Made by a program: the position numbers and the translations under genes. The notes under the pieces are model-generated. The model saw nothing but the letters and a program-made list of their open reading frames with translations, was not told the DNA's origin and did not search any database. A stretch of DNA of 64,000 bases, taken from NCBI GenBank assembly GCA_026706075.1, contig JAPOZM010000002.1:62001-126000 (forward strand), given 5' to 3'. Shown in pieces: positions 18,901-27,500 of the stretch (the first letter of the stretch is position 1; every line of letters begins with the position of its first letter). The DNA comes from Gemmatimonadaceae bacterium (lineage in GTDB: Bacteria > Latescibacterota > UBA2968 > UBA8231).

Positions 18901-19981
18901 AATGGGCCGCGAACCAGGCGGACAGGCCTCGCATTTCGGTGACCACGCCGCCGTCCTCCCCTACCATCATGGCGATGACCCGGCGGGCGGGGAGCCCGTC
19001 CTGGACAACTTGGGCGAGGTGCCGGCCTCCGAGAAACTCGGCGATGTGGCGGTGAACTGGGGTGAAGCGGTTGCTGGAAGCACCCTTGAACAGCTTCGTG
19101 GAGAGTGCGAAACGGAGCACTTCAGGACTGTCGTAGTCACACTGATCCTGAGCGGGATACTCCTCGTCCGGCTGGCCACGCAAGGTGTAGCCGGATCCGC
19201 CTGAAATCAGCTGTAGTCCGCAGAGGCGTCCTGCCGCGTCGAGAAGCTGGTCTGGCGCAGGTGGACCGTCCGACTCCTGCGCAGCTGCATGCTCGTCGTT
19301 GTGCTCGCTGGCCATCTGGCGGCAGGCCATCTCGAAGGTCTGCATGCGGCTTTCTGGCCATCCTTCTCCCGCACCGACGACATCGGCCAGCATCTTCAGG
19401 GTCTGCGGGTTCGGCAGCAGCCCCTCGACCCGTCGCTCCTCCGCGGCCTTGATGAACGCATCGGCATCCGGGACATCCCCCCGGGCATCCAGGATCGAGG
19501 CGATGTCCGATTCCTTCAGTGAATCGAGCCGCAGCACCGTCACGCTGGAGTCCGGCGAGACGGACTCCAGGTGCTTCCGGTCACTCTGCCCTCGCCAGTC
19601 CGCCTCCCGGCACGACAGTCGAAAACAGGGCTTGCCCAGCGCATCGAGCCTCCCGCGGATTTGGTCGAATGGCGTTCGCACGTCCGATGCGCCAGCCCGT
19701 ATCTCGTCGAGTCCGTCGATGAAGAGTGTCTTGCCGCGCCACTCAGGATGGTGCTCCAGATCGAAGGTCAGGAAATCGCGGGCCGTGACCAGGCAAGCAT
19801 CATCCCCGAGCGCCTCGCACTCCATCTCGAACGCGGTCGTCTTGCCGGCGCCGGGATCGCCTACCAGCACGTAGGCCGGCGCATCCCGGAACTCCTTCAG
19901 AGGACGAGACTGCCTCTCCCCGGACTGAGGTCGCTCCCGCTTCCCAGTCGGAATCTCCGTGCAGGTGCGGGGTACTCTCAC
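15938..19981 (-). CDS. NACHT-like STAND ATPase with C-terminal PD-(D/E)xK-like motif, candidate defence effector
   Basis: 1347 residues. I place the start at GTG 19981, not at the upstream GTG 20002: AGGAGG lies 7 nt away and the start overlaps the preceding TGA as GTGA. The N-terminal P-loop domain has Walker A GDPGAGKTT (41-49) and Walker B LFIDGLDE (86-93), the DG-DE form typical of NACHT/STAND NTPases. A very long helical middle (about 300-1150) is the likely sensor. The C-terminus has RADIRV (Asp1247) and VPVEIKKS (Glu1260, Lys1262), fitting a PD-(D/E)xK nuclease core. STAND defence proteins usually carry the effector at the N-terminus; here it would be C-terminal. Translation is coupled to the DUF4143 ATPase upstream. 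The defence role is inferred. Confidence 0.72.
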   Translation of the reverse strand: MRVPRTCTEIPTGKRERPQSGERQSRPLKEFRDAPAYVLVGDPGAGKTTAFEMECEALGDDACLVTARDFLTFDLEHHPEWRGKTLFIDGLDEIRAGASDVRTPFDQIRGRLDALGKPCFRLSCREADWRGQSDRKHLESVSPDSSVTVLRLDSLKESDIASILDARGDVPDADAFIKAAEERRVEGLLPNPQTLKMLADVVGAGEGWPESRMQTFEMACRQMASEHNDEHAAAQESDGPPAPDQLLDAAGRLCGLQLISGGSGYTLRGQPDEEYPAQDQCDYDSPEVLRFALSTKLFKGASSNRFTPVHRHIAEFLGGRHLAQVVQDGLPARRVIAMMVGEDGGVVTEMRGLSAWFAAHSPKARMDLIERDPIGVGLYGDIGEFSLHEKRALLESLNREGTRLGPLWQSATAFEALATPEMEPVLREILEDGDRGDDQQVFTDFVLRALTGGPPLPDLCPLLLKIVRDQKRRPGINTSALRAFIHNCPASQADISELNSLLVEIRAKNVSDPDNELLGVLLYELYPRHLSPSQVWEVYLETSDRESLFGRYKSFFWFGLPEKSSDDQIAALLDTQSRRLIDMRPTLKSGSTLENLPAKLLARGLQAHGTQLATKRLYDWLDLGFRESLDDSWVGDKEDILEVRSWMESHAEIQKAVILEGLERCPESSDFWSHAFSVEARWYGASPPSDFGLWCLVQSVAMADKKPLVAEHLLDTAFQAHRDRRGDAGLSLEILREQAREKACLRKRLDQLLAPSPIQERHLRFRARFQEKRRREQEEEQQQIDHVRSNKAALLENRAAPNLLYHMAAWYFSGHTTIEERLRGDRDLIDAVLQGLRGTIDREDVPDQEEILCLREQNEQHFLGRAFLAGVAEADKTTDVSQWDDDRLRKAIAFHYSSDIPNREPQWYRRLLTERPRTVAEVLVQFAASGFGRGREHIDKQGALAHDPDYAEVAQHASLPLLRVFPTRCRLKQMESLHDFLKAAIRHADRRALQELIDTKLSRKSMNDAQRVYWLAAGIIVAPELYRDGLRDFAHAREDRIRHLMAFYFPGVSERSLADDLEGPALEPLIRLLGSHVGPARTRDEVYWASPETEAPFLVRDLIQRLAASPGKEASDALDRLVADVELSRWHNELSCAQDAQLVIRRDAGYRHPDIEQVCLTLNSGTPANPADLAALLMDRLEELARQISTGNTDDWRQYWNEPRGQSPTPKHEDQCRDALLSDLRPLIPAEVDAQPEGPYANDKRADIRVSCRDFQVPVEIKKSMHPKLWSAVRDQLIAKYTIAPDTGGYGVYLVLWFGKDTKPSPSGGRPADPEELCERLAAEADLTPLEARKISICVVDVSRPAG

Positions 19982-21261
19982 GCCCATGCCTCCTCGAACC
20001 ACTCCCCCGCCGGCGCCGTGAGCAACTCGTTGATCGGTACCCCACCCTCCCCCACGAGCAACCCGCGACAGCTATCGAAGCGCCGCTCGAACTCCTCCAT
20101 CCCCCGCAGCGGCCTCCTCCCCCGCGCCGGCCTCCCCTCCTCCCCGCTCTTCACCTCCACGGCCACCACCCGTCGCCCCCGCTTCAGCACGAAGTCCACC
20201 TCATGCTGACCCTCCCGCCAGTAGTGGAGGCGCATGTCGGATTCCGCCGTGTTGAACAGGTGCGCGCCCACGGCGCTCTCGACGATGCGGCCCCAGTAGG
20301 TGCGGTCCGCCCGGGCCTCCTCGAAGGAGTACGCCGAGCCAGCCGTCATCAGGGCGGTGTTGAGCACGTTGAGCTTGGGGATGGAACCGCGGCTCGATAC
20401 GGGGCCGCCGCTGTATTTCTGGAGGCCGGCGAGCAGGCCGACCTTGGCCAGCAGGTCGACATAACGCGCCAGGGTCGTCGTGTTCCCGGCGCCATGGAGC
20501 TGCCCCAGCATTTTGGTGTAGGACAGGATCTGCCCTGAGGAGTCGGCGCCAAGCTCGAAGAGGCGCTTGAGCAGGGCCGGCTTGTCCACGCGGGTCATGG
20601 CCAGCAGGTCCCGCTCGATGTTCGGCTCCACGAGGCCGCCGAGGATGTACCCGCGCCAGCGGTCGGGGTCCCGGACGAGGGGGGCGGCGCCCGGGTACCC
20701 CCCGAAGTAGAGGTACTGCGGCAGGTCGAAACCGAATGCCTCGGACATCTCCGCGAAGGACCAGTGGCTGACGCGGATGGTTTCGAAGCGGCCGGCGAGG
20801 CTCTCGCTCAGGCCCGATTGCATGAGCAGCGGGGCCGACCCCAGGATGACCACGTGCAAGGGGCAGTCGCGGAGGCGGTCGGCGTCCCACAGCCCCTTCA
20901 GGGTCTCCGACCAGTCCGGGATCTTCTGGACCTCGTCGAGGACCAGCACGGATCCGCCCGGCGACCGTTCCGCTGCGGTCCGGGCAGCTTCCCACTGGCG
21001 AACCAACCATTGCGTGTCCCGCTGCCGCTGCGAGATCGCAGGGAGGGTCACCGCGGTCTCGTCGTACGGGAAGGGGGGGGCGGCCGGGTCCGGTTCGTCG
21101 ACGGCCAGGTAGCGGCTGGGCAGATCGGTCCGCGCCAGGGCCTGGCGAGCGATGGTGGTCTTGCCGGTCTGGCGCGGGCCGAAGAGGGCGATGATGTGCC
21201 GGGGCGGCTCGGCCAGCCGCTCGACGAGGGTGTCGACCTGGGCGCGTTGGAAGGACTCCAT
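19978..21261 (-). CDS. DUF4143-family AAA ATPase, upstream partner of the STAND protein
   Basis: 427 residues. Walker A GPRQTGKTT at 28-36, Walker B SVLVLDEVQKIP around 103-114, sensor VILGSAP, then the C-terminal DUF4143 region with a nuclease-like EVDFVLKRGRRVVAVEVKS, a PD-(D/E)xK-fold signature (D, E, K) seen in many members and often considered degenerate. The gene ends in TGA overlapping the GTG of the STAND gene, so the two are translationally coupled. A perfect 16-bp palindrome lies 20 bp upstream of the ATG. This is the only complete DUF4143 protein here; its relative at 1-786 shares the motif set and a palindromic upstream site. Confidence 0.88.
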   Translation of the reverse strand: MESFQRAQVDTLVERLAEPPRHIIALFGPRQTGKTTIARQALARTDLPSRYLAVDEPDPAAPPFPYDETAVTLPAISQRQRDTQWLVRQWEAARTAAERSPGGSVLVLDEVQKIPDWSETLKGLWDADRLRDCPLHVVILGSAPLLMQSGLSESLAGRFETIRVSHWSFAEMSEAFGFDLPQYLYFGGYPGAAPLVRDPDRWRGYILGGLVEPNIERDLLAMTRVDKPALLKRLFELGADSSGQILSYTKMLGQLHGAGNTTTLARYVDLLAKVGLLAGLQKYSGGPVSSRGSIPKLNVLNTALMTAGSAYSFEEARADRTYWGRIVESAVGAHLFNTAESDMRLHYWREGQHEVDFVLKRGRRVVAVEVKSGEEGRPARGRRPLRGMEEFERRFDSCRGLLVGEGGVPINELLTAPAGEWFEEAWA

Positions 21262-21280
21262 GCCCAGGAAATTACGCTAC

Positions 21281-21296
21281 TGAGTAAATTTACTCA
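21281..21296. promoter_or_regulatory. Perfect 16-bp palindrome upstream of DUF4143 ATPase
   Basis: TGAGTAAATTTACTCA is an uninterrupted dyad in an otherwise GC-rich context, 19 nt before the ATPase start codon (21261) and between it and the HEPN gene stop (21321). It is a candidate operator, possibly autoregulatory, or a target site for the ATPase itself. Confidence 0.6.
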
Positions 21297-21320
21297 ATGG
21301 CGGAACGAGGAGGGAATCCG

Positions 21321-21809
21321 TCACCGGCAGCCGTCGTGAAGCTGCCGCAGCACGCCCGTGAACTCCTGCATCTGCTGCTTCAGGAGCGGCCACACCTCAT
21401 CCACCTCTGCAAGGAGTTCGGTGCTTCGCTCCAGGTGCAACTGCCCGCCATAGATGTTCCGGAACAGATGCCGGAAACGCAGAAAGGTCCGAAGCCGCTC
21501 GGCAAGGTTGGAGGTCAGGACCCGGGGGCGGACGCCCTCGATATCTTCCCCCATCCGGTTCAGGAGCTGGCTGTGCCAGTCTCTGCCCCGAGGCAAGTCC
21601 CCGTCCAGCTCCAGGGCGATGCGCTCGAAGACACGCTCGACCCCTGAGTAGAAGTCTTGCAGGATGCTCCCCACCACGCGCACTTCTACGCGGCTCGGTA
21701 TGTCGCCCACGCCGCTCAGATCGCTCCGAGATTCCTCGAGCAGGCGCTCGACCTGCGCCACTTCCCGGTCGATGTCAGCCTTGAGAAGCAGGAACTTCCG
21801 GGCGCCCAT
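21321..21809 (-). CDS. HepT-like HEPN protein, candidate toxin of an MNT/HEPN module
   Basis: 162 residues from ATG 21809, with GGAG 9 nt upstream. An all-helical protein with the HepT-like signature near residues 111-124 (RFRHLFRNIYGGQL); the usual motif is RHxxRHxY, so the second histidine is replaced by Asn (R117-N118). HEPN toxins are RNases or AMPylation targets paired with MNT nucleotidyltransferases. The start overlaps the end of the MNT gene by 35 bp, which supports a two-gene module. The His-to-Asn change may reduce RNase activity. Confidence 0.68.
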   Translation of the reverse strand: MGARKFLLLKADIDREVAQVERLLEESRSDLSGVGDIPSRVEVRVVGSILQDFYSGVERVFERIALELDGDLPRGRDWHSQLLNRMGEDIEGVRPRVLTSNLAERLRTFLRFRHLFRNIYGGQLHLERSTELLAEVDEVWPLLKQQMQEFTGVLRQLHDGCR

Positions 21810-22170
21810 GAAGCAGGACTCCTTCCCTTTTGGCGCGGTGGACCAGCTCCGGCGGCGCCTCCTCGAGCAAGATGAGGTCGACGTCCCGCCCGGCGACCTC
21901 AGCCGCTTCGGACAGGGCCTGGAGGTAGCGGCGGGAGTCGAGGCCCGACACGCAGAGGTCGATGTCGGATCCCTCGTGGAAGCGTCCGGTGCCGGCGACG
22001 GAGCCGATGAGGTATACCTCGGAGGCCCCGAACCGCCCCGCCAACAGCGCGGCACACTCTTTCGCCCTGGCGTGGGCTTCGGCCAGCGCCTTGTCCAGCT
22101 CCGCGGTCTCGCGGCGCAGGCGCTCCCGCCAGGCGGCGATGTAGGAATCGCTGTTCGTGTTCCGGGTCAT
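21775..22170 (-). CDS. mntA: MNT-type minimal nucleotidyltransferase, candidate antitoxin
   Basis: 131 residues. The polymerase-beta superfamily signature is clear: GSVAGTGRFHEGSDIDL, with Gly56-Ser57 and the metal-binding Asp69 and Asp71; a third acidic residue is in VDLILLEE near the C-terminus. In MNT/HEPN modules the MNT protein AMPylates and silences the HEPN RNase. An N-terminal helix of about 45 residues precedes the fold. No good Shine-Dalgarno precedes ATG 22170. The MNT gene precedes the HEPN gene and the two overlap. Confidence 0.8.
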   Translation of the reverse strand: MTRNTNSDSYIAAWRERLRRETAELDKALAEAHARAKECAALLAGRFGASEVYLIGSVAGTGRFHEGSDIDLCVSGLDSRRYLQALSEAAEVAGRDVDLILLEEAPPELVHRAKREGVLLHGRPEVPASQG

Positions 22171-22232
22171 GTGGTATCAGGCTTCGACCGCCCTCCGCGG
22201 CATCAGACACATATGGTAGTCACCACGTCAGA

Positions 22233-24554
22233 CTACCGCAGCACCCGGAACCCCACCCCGTCCCGGAAGCCGTGGGCGTCGACGACCTCCAGGGCGTAGG
22301 CGCCCGGGTCCAGCGACACGGCCAGCCGGTGCCGGTCCACGGTGCGGCCGAGGAAGCGGCGGTTCACGTACCAGAACAGGGCCCGATCGCGGTCGGTGTG
22401 GGCGGCGCGCAGGACGATCCGCTGCCTCTCGCCGTCGAAGTCCCGGCCGGTCCGCAGGCGGGCTCCCGGCGTCGGGTAGAGGACCTGCAGGGGCCGCGCC
22501 TCGACCTGCGCCGGGCAGTCCTCCTTGTGGGGCGGGGGTGCCTGCAGGGCCTGCCCCCGCTCCCGGAGGTACTGCACCACGTCCGCCGGATAGACCGTCC
22601 GCCGCCCCGGCCGGTGGTCTCCCGGCGCCCAGCACAGGGAGCAGACCTGGCGGGTCCCCGCGGCGTTGAGGACCACCCCGCTGTGAAAGGAGCAGCGCTC
22701 CATGGGCCGCATGTGGCGGGGCCTCGGAGCCGGTGTCGGGTGGGGACAGTGGGGATTGGCGGGGCGGCCGCTGTCGAGGCAGAGGTCCACCGTGGCCAGC
22801 TCCGCCCCGGGGCGGGGGAACCAGACCAGGCCGCGGTCCTTGGGCAGGCGCTGGAAGATGTCGAAGAGCAGGGGGCCGGCGGCCCGGGCCCCGCTCAGCT
22901 CGGGGTTGCCCTCGCCGGTGAAGTTGCCGAGCCAGACGGCGATCGTCCACGAGGGGCTCACGCCTACGGCCCAGGCGTCGCGCTGGCCGTAGCTGGTTCC
23001 CGTCTTCCAGGCCAGGGGCCACTGGTCCTCGTACTGGTGCCAGTAGTACTCGACCCCGGGGCGCCGCACCTCGCGCAGGGTCTCCAGGACCAGGTACGCG
23101 GCGCCGGCGCTGAAGAGCGGCGCCGGCCGGGGCCCCGGTTCCCCTGGCTCGCGCAGCCATCGCAGGGGCTCGACCCGGCCGCCCCGGGCCAGGCCCCGGT
23201 AGAGTCGGGCCATGTCCCGGAGGGTGACCTCGGCGCCGCCGAGGATCAGGGGCAGGCCGTAGTCGTCGGCGGTGCGCACGAGGGTGGAGACGCCGGCGTC
23301 CTGGAGGAAACGGTGGAAGTTGAACAGCCCGTAGCGCCGCAGCAGCCGCACGGCCGGGACGTTGAGGGAACGGACCAGGGCCTCGTCGGCGCGCACCAGG
23401 CCGTCGTAGCTCTCGTCGGCGTTGCGGGGGGAGAAGCCCCGGTAGAAGGTGGGCACGTCCTTGACCAGGGTGCCGGGCAGGAGCAGGCCCTCGTCCATGC
23501 TCAGGGCGTATAGAAACGGCTTGAGCAGCGATCCCGAGGAGCGCGGCGCCATGACGCCGTCCACCTGCCCCTGGTGCTCCGCGTCGAAGAAGTCCCGCGA
23601 CCCGACGTAGGCACGGACCTCGCCGCTGCCGGTCTCCACCAGGAGCGCCGCGCCGTTGCCGATGCCCAGGTGATCGAGGTAGCCGAGGTGGCGCGCCACC
23701 AGGGCCTCCAGCTCCCGCTGCAGGCCGGCGTCGAGGGTGGTGGGGACCCGGCGGCCCGGGTGGCGGCTCTTCAGGGCCCTCGACAGGTGCGGCGCCGTCA
23801 CGGGAAAGGGCCAGACCCTCGACGGCACCGGCTCCGCCGCGGCCAGGGTCAGGGTCTCGGCGCCGAAGAAGCCGGCCCGGTGCAGGCCGGTCAGCAGCCG
23901 GTTCCGCTTCTGCTCCAGGCGCCGGGGATCGGCGGTGGGCGAGACCAGGCCCGGCGCGTTCGGCAGCACCGCCAGGGTGGCGGCCTCGCTCCAGGTCAGC
24001 TCCTCCGGACGCTTGCGGAAGTAGCGGAGCGCCGCGGCCTGGTAGCCGACGATGTTGCCGCCGTACGGGGCGTGGTCCAGGTAGAGGCGCAGGATCTCGT
24101 CCTTGTCGTGATACATCTCGATCTTGACGGCCTGCAGGGTCTCGACGGCCTTGTTGAGCCAGGTCCTCGGCTTGGGCCGCATGAGCCGCGCCACCTGCAT
24201 GGTGAGGGTGCTGGCGCCGCTGCGCACCTCCCCGGCCGCCGCGTTCTGGTAGAGGGCGCGGACCACGGCCATCGGGTTGACCCCCCGGTGGCGGTCGAAG
24301 CGCCGGTCCTCGAAGTAGACGACGGCGGCCCTCAGCTTGGCGGGCACGGCGAGGCTGGTATCGGGCGGGAAGCACCACTGCTGCCCGTCGTTGAGGAAGG
24401 CCCGCAGGAGCCGGCCTTCGCGGTCGACGATCAGGGTGCTGTAGTCCGGCGGGAACAGGGGCCGCGGCAGGGGCCGGAGGAAGTACGCCCCCAGGCCGAG
24501 GACCGGCGCCGCGAGCAGGAGGGCGGCGAGGCGCCGGCGGCCGAGGCGGATCAC
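22233..24554 (-). CDS. pbpC: Penicillin-binding protein 1C (bifunctional peptidoglycan synthase)
   Basis: 773 residues from GTG 24554, overlapping the alpha-2-macroglobulin stop as GTGA, which decides the start over a longer frame. A single N-terminal membrane helix (ALLLAAPVLGLGAYFL) is followed by a GT51 glycosyltransferase domain with the catalytic EDRRF (Glu82), then RSGASTLTMQVARL. The transpeptidase domain has SLLK (Ser342, Lys345), SLN, and KTGTS (517-521). The C-terminus (about 690-773) matches the PBP1C-specific biPBP_C domain. All catalytic motifs are intact. Pairing with an alpha-2-macroglobulin gene is the arrangement known from E. coli yfhM-pbpC. Confidence 0.93.
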   Translation of the reverse strand: MIRLGRRRLAALLLAAPVLGLGAYFLRPLPRPLFPPDYSTLIVDREGRLLRAFLNDGQQWCFPPDTSLAVPAKLRAAVVYFEDRRFDRHRGVNPMAVVRALYQNAAAGEVRSGASTLTMQVARLMRPKPRTWLNKAVETLQAVKIEMYHDKDEILRLYLDHAPYGGNIVGYQAAALRYFRKRPEELTWSEAATLAVLPNAPGLVSPTADPRRLEQKRNRLLTGLHRAGFFGAETLTLAAAEPVPSRVWPFPVTAPHLSRALKSRHPGRRVPTTLDAGLQRELEALVARHLGYLDHLGIGNGAALLVETGSGEVRAYVGSRDFFDAEHQGQVDGVMAPRSSGSLLKPFLYALSMDEGLLLPGTLVKDVPTFYRGFSPRNADESYDGLVRADEALVRSLNVPAVRLLRRYGLFNFHRFLQDAGVSTLVRTADDYGLPLILGGAEVTLRDMARLYRGLARGGRVEPLRWLREPGEPGPRPAPLFSAGAAYLVLETLREVRRPGVEYYWHQYEDQWPLAWKTGTSYGQRDAWAVGVSPSWTIAVWLGNFTGEGNPELSGARAAGPLLFDIFQRLPKDRGLVWFPRPGAELATVDLCLDSGRPANPHCPHPTPAPRPRHMRPMERCSFHSGVVLNAAGTRQVCSLCWAPGDHRPGRRTVYPADVVQYLRERGQALQAPPPHKEDCPAQVEARPLQVLYPTPGARLRTGRDFDGERQRIVLRAAHTDRDRALFWYVNRRFLGRTVDRHRLAVSLDPGAYALEVVDAHGFRDGVGFRVLR

Positions 24555-27500
24555 GGCCCCACCACGACCGTGCCGCCCGCCTTGCGGGCCCGGAAGTCGC
24601 GGTCGTACATCGCCTCCACCTGGGTCGGCGGCAGGGCGAAGGTCCCGCGGGTCACGGCGTTGAGCCTGAGGGCGAAGTCGAGGGGGTGGCCGCGGCGGGG
24701 CATGTCGAAGAACCAATCGACGCGGTCGTCGCGCACGTCCAGGTACTCCTCGGCGTTGAGACGCCACTTCTTCGTCCAGGCGGGGCGGGCCTCGGCCGCC
24801 AGCCGGGGGCTCTCGACCTCCCAGCCGGCCGGCAGCAACTGCGTCAGCGCCACCTCCTCGAGGTCGTGGTGGGGGCTGTGGTTCTCCACGCGGATGCGGC
24901 CCCAGAAGGCGGTCCCCTGGGCCAGGGTGTCCGGGGAGATCGGCATGCCGTCCTCGTCGAGCCAGTCCACGGAAAGCCTGATGCGCCCCTCCTCGTCCCC
25001 CACCTCTCCCCGCAGGGGCACGCCCTCCCAGTCGAGGGCGGCGAAGGCGCGATCCACGCCGACGGCCGAGTCGAGGAGCACCTCCACCTGGCCGCCGAAG
25101 CCGCTGTCGATCTCCACCTGGTAGCCGAGGCTCTCGGTGCGGAAGGGCACCGCCTCGCCGCCGGGCAGCAGGATCGTGCCGCTGATCGGCGCCGGCGGGC
25201 CGTCACCCCGCAGGGCGCGGTCGTACTTGCCCAGGGCCAGCAGGGCGGCGCCGGTGGTCTGGGTGGAGTGCCAGCCCCGGGTGACCCCCTGGGCCACCTC
25301 CGCGGCCAGCTCGTCGGCGGCCCCCCAGCGCCGGAAGAGGACCAGGGCGTCGAGGATGAGGGCCTGGTCGCGCAGCCGCGAGCCGTAGGTGTTGCCCAGC
25401 TCGCGGTACTCGTCGACCTCGACGCCGGCGCCGCGGGCGATCTCGTCGGCCGTCTCCTGGACCCCGGCGAGCTGGTAGGCCGAGGCCAGCAGCCACTTCT
25501 CCAGGTCGTGCATGCTGCCGACCTCGTTCTCCTTGAGCAGGTTCATGGCGCCGAGGGCGGGGTCGCCGGCCAGGGCCAGGAGGTAGACGCGGTAGACGCG
25601 CACCTTCAGGGGGTCGCGGGTCAGGCCCGACTGGAGGTGCTGGTAGCGCAGCCATCCCTGGAGCATCTCCTCGGGCACGTGGTAGCCGAGGGCGCGGGCC
25701 TCGATGAGGAAGTGCCCGGCCCAGGTGCTCCCCCAGGCCGACGGCTGCCGCTGCCCGGGCCACAGGCTGAAGGAGGCGTCGGGCAGGCGGAAGCGCCGCA
25801 GGCGCCGGATGGCCTCGTTGACGCGCTCGTCGACGTCGGCGGCGACGATGCGGCGCTCCTCCGGCTTCAGGTCGACCAGGTCCTTGAGGTAGAGCTGGGG
25901 GAAGACGGAGGAGACGATCTGCTCCAGGCAGCCGTACGGGTAGCGCACCAGGCCGAGCATCTGGTTGTCGAAGTTGAAGGCGGGGCGGCGGCGCACGCTG
26001 ATCCGGGCGCGGTTCGTGCCGGGCATACCCTTGTCCGGCACGGTGAAGGTGACGGTCTCTCCGGGACGGAGCGCTCGCTCCTCGGTCTCGTAGACCACCG
26101 GGGACGAGGGCCGGACCTCAAGGTCGGTCCTCCGCGAGGCGCGGGCCCCGGAGGCGGAGGAGGCTTCCACCACCACCGTCGCCGGCCCCACGGCCAGGGC
26201 GGCCTCCAACTCGAAGGTCAGGTCCCGCTCCCCCGGGGCGGTGAGATCCACCTGCTTGAGCGCCTCGCCGGCCACGGTCAGCGGTCCCTCCACCTGGAGG
26301 GAGACCTCCACGGCGCCGAGGCTGTCGGCCATCGCGAAAAGGGTGACCGGCACCTCGGCGCGGTCCCCGGGGCCGATGACCCGCGGCAGGGTGGAGAGCA
26401 CCATCAGGTCGCTCTTCACCGCCACCGTCCTCTCGGCGCGGCCGAAGCGCTGCCCCCGGGCGCCCACCACCATGGCCCGCACGGCGCCGACGTAGTTCGG
26501 CATGACGAAGCGCACGCGGGCATGGCCGGAGGCGTCGGTGCTCAGGGGACCGGCGAACATGGAGACGGGGGGGAAGCGCCGGCGGCGGGCCTCCTCCTCC
26601 CGCGCGGCCCTCTTGGCGGCCATTCCGCCGCCGATGGCGAAGACGCGGAAGGGGTCGCCCCGGGCGGCGCCGATGACGTGGGCGAAGAGGTCGAAGGTGC
26701 GCACCCCCAGCCGCTGCTTGCGGAAGAAGGCCTTCCAGGGGTCCGGTGTGGCGAAGTCGGTCAGGGCGAGCAGGCCCTCGTCGACCACGGCGAGGGTGAA
26801 GGCGGCCGAGTCGGCGGCGCTGACCACCTCCACCTCGAAGGGCTCGCCCGGACGCAGCGGCTCCGGCATGCGGATGTCGAAGTCGAGGCGGGTATCCGGG
26901 TCGTGGACCTCGATCGGCACGACCCCGTAGAGGCGCAAGGGCCGGTCGTTGCCGGTCTGGGCGTAGGGCTGGATGAGGGAGACGCTGGCGTAGGCCGTGG
27001 GGATCATGTCGGCGGTGACCGGCACCGGGATGCTGGCCTCCTCGCGGTTCCCGTCGAGGCGGTACCACCGGGAGTCGAGGACCCGTCCGCCCCGCTCTAC
27101 CGAGAACAGGACGGAGCCCTCGCCGGGCACGGGGAAGCGGATGACGGCCTCTTCGCCGGGCCGGTAGCGCTCCCGGTCGGTCTTGAGGACCATCACCCCC
27201 TCGCTGCCCCCGCCGGCCGGGGTGCGGCCCCTGTGGTAGGCGCGCACGAAGAAGGCGGCGGCATGGCCCCTGTCATCGCCGTCGGCGACCTCGATGAGGT
27301 ACTCCCCCCGCTCCTCCGGCTCGAAGAGCAGGTCCACCGGCGTCAGGGCCGAGACGATCCGCTCCTCCGAGACCAGCTCGGTGCGGCGGTCGCTCTTGAA
27401 GCGCCGGCGGAAGGCGGCGCGGCTCTCGTACTCCCACCACCAGTGGGTGGTGCCGCGGTAGACGCGGCAGCGCAGGCTGCGGCCGGCCACCGGATTGCCG

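Noticed and set aside
19985-20002. GTG 20002 or ATG 19987 as start of the STAND gene
   Set aside because: GTG 20002 has no good Shine-Dalgarno and ATG 19987 lies 1 nt from AGGAGG; GTG 19981 has it at 7 nt and forms a GTGA overlap.
22215-22237. 7-bp inverted repeat (GGTAGTC/GACTACC) at the pbpC stop as a terminator
   Set aside because: No T-tract follows and the stem overlaps the stop codon; not enough for a terminator call.
22228-24378. A 716-codon minus frame overlapping pbpC
   Set aside because: Shifted frame of the PBP1C gene, Pro/Arg-rich, without the catalytic motifs that the called frame has.
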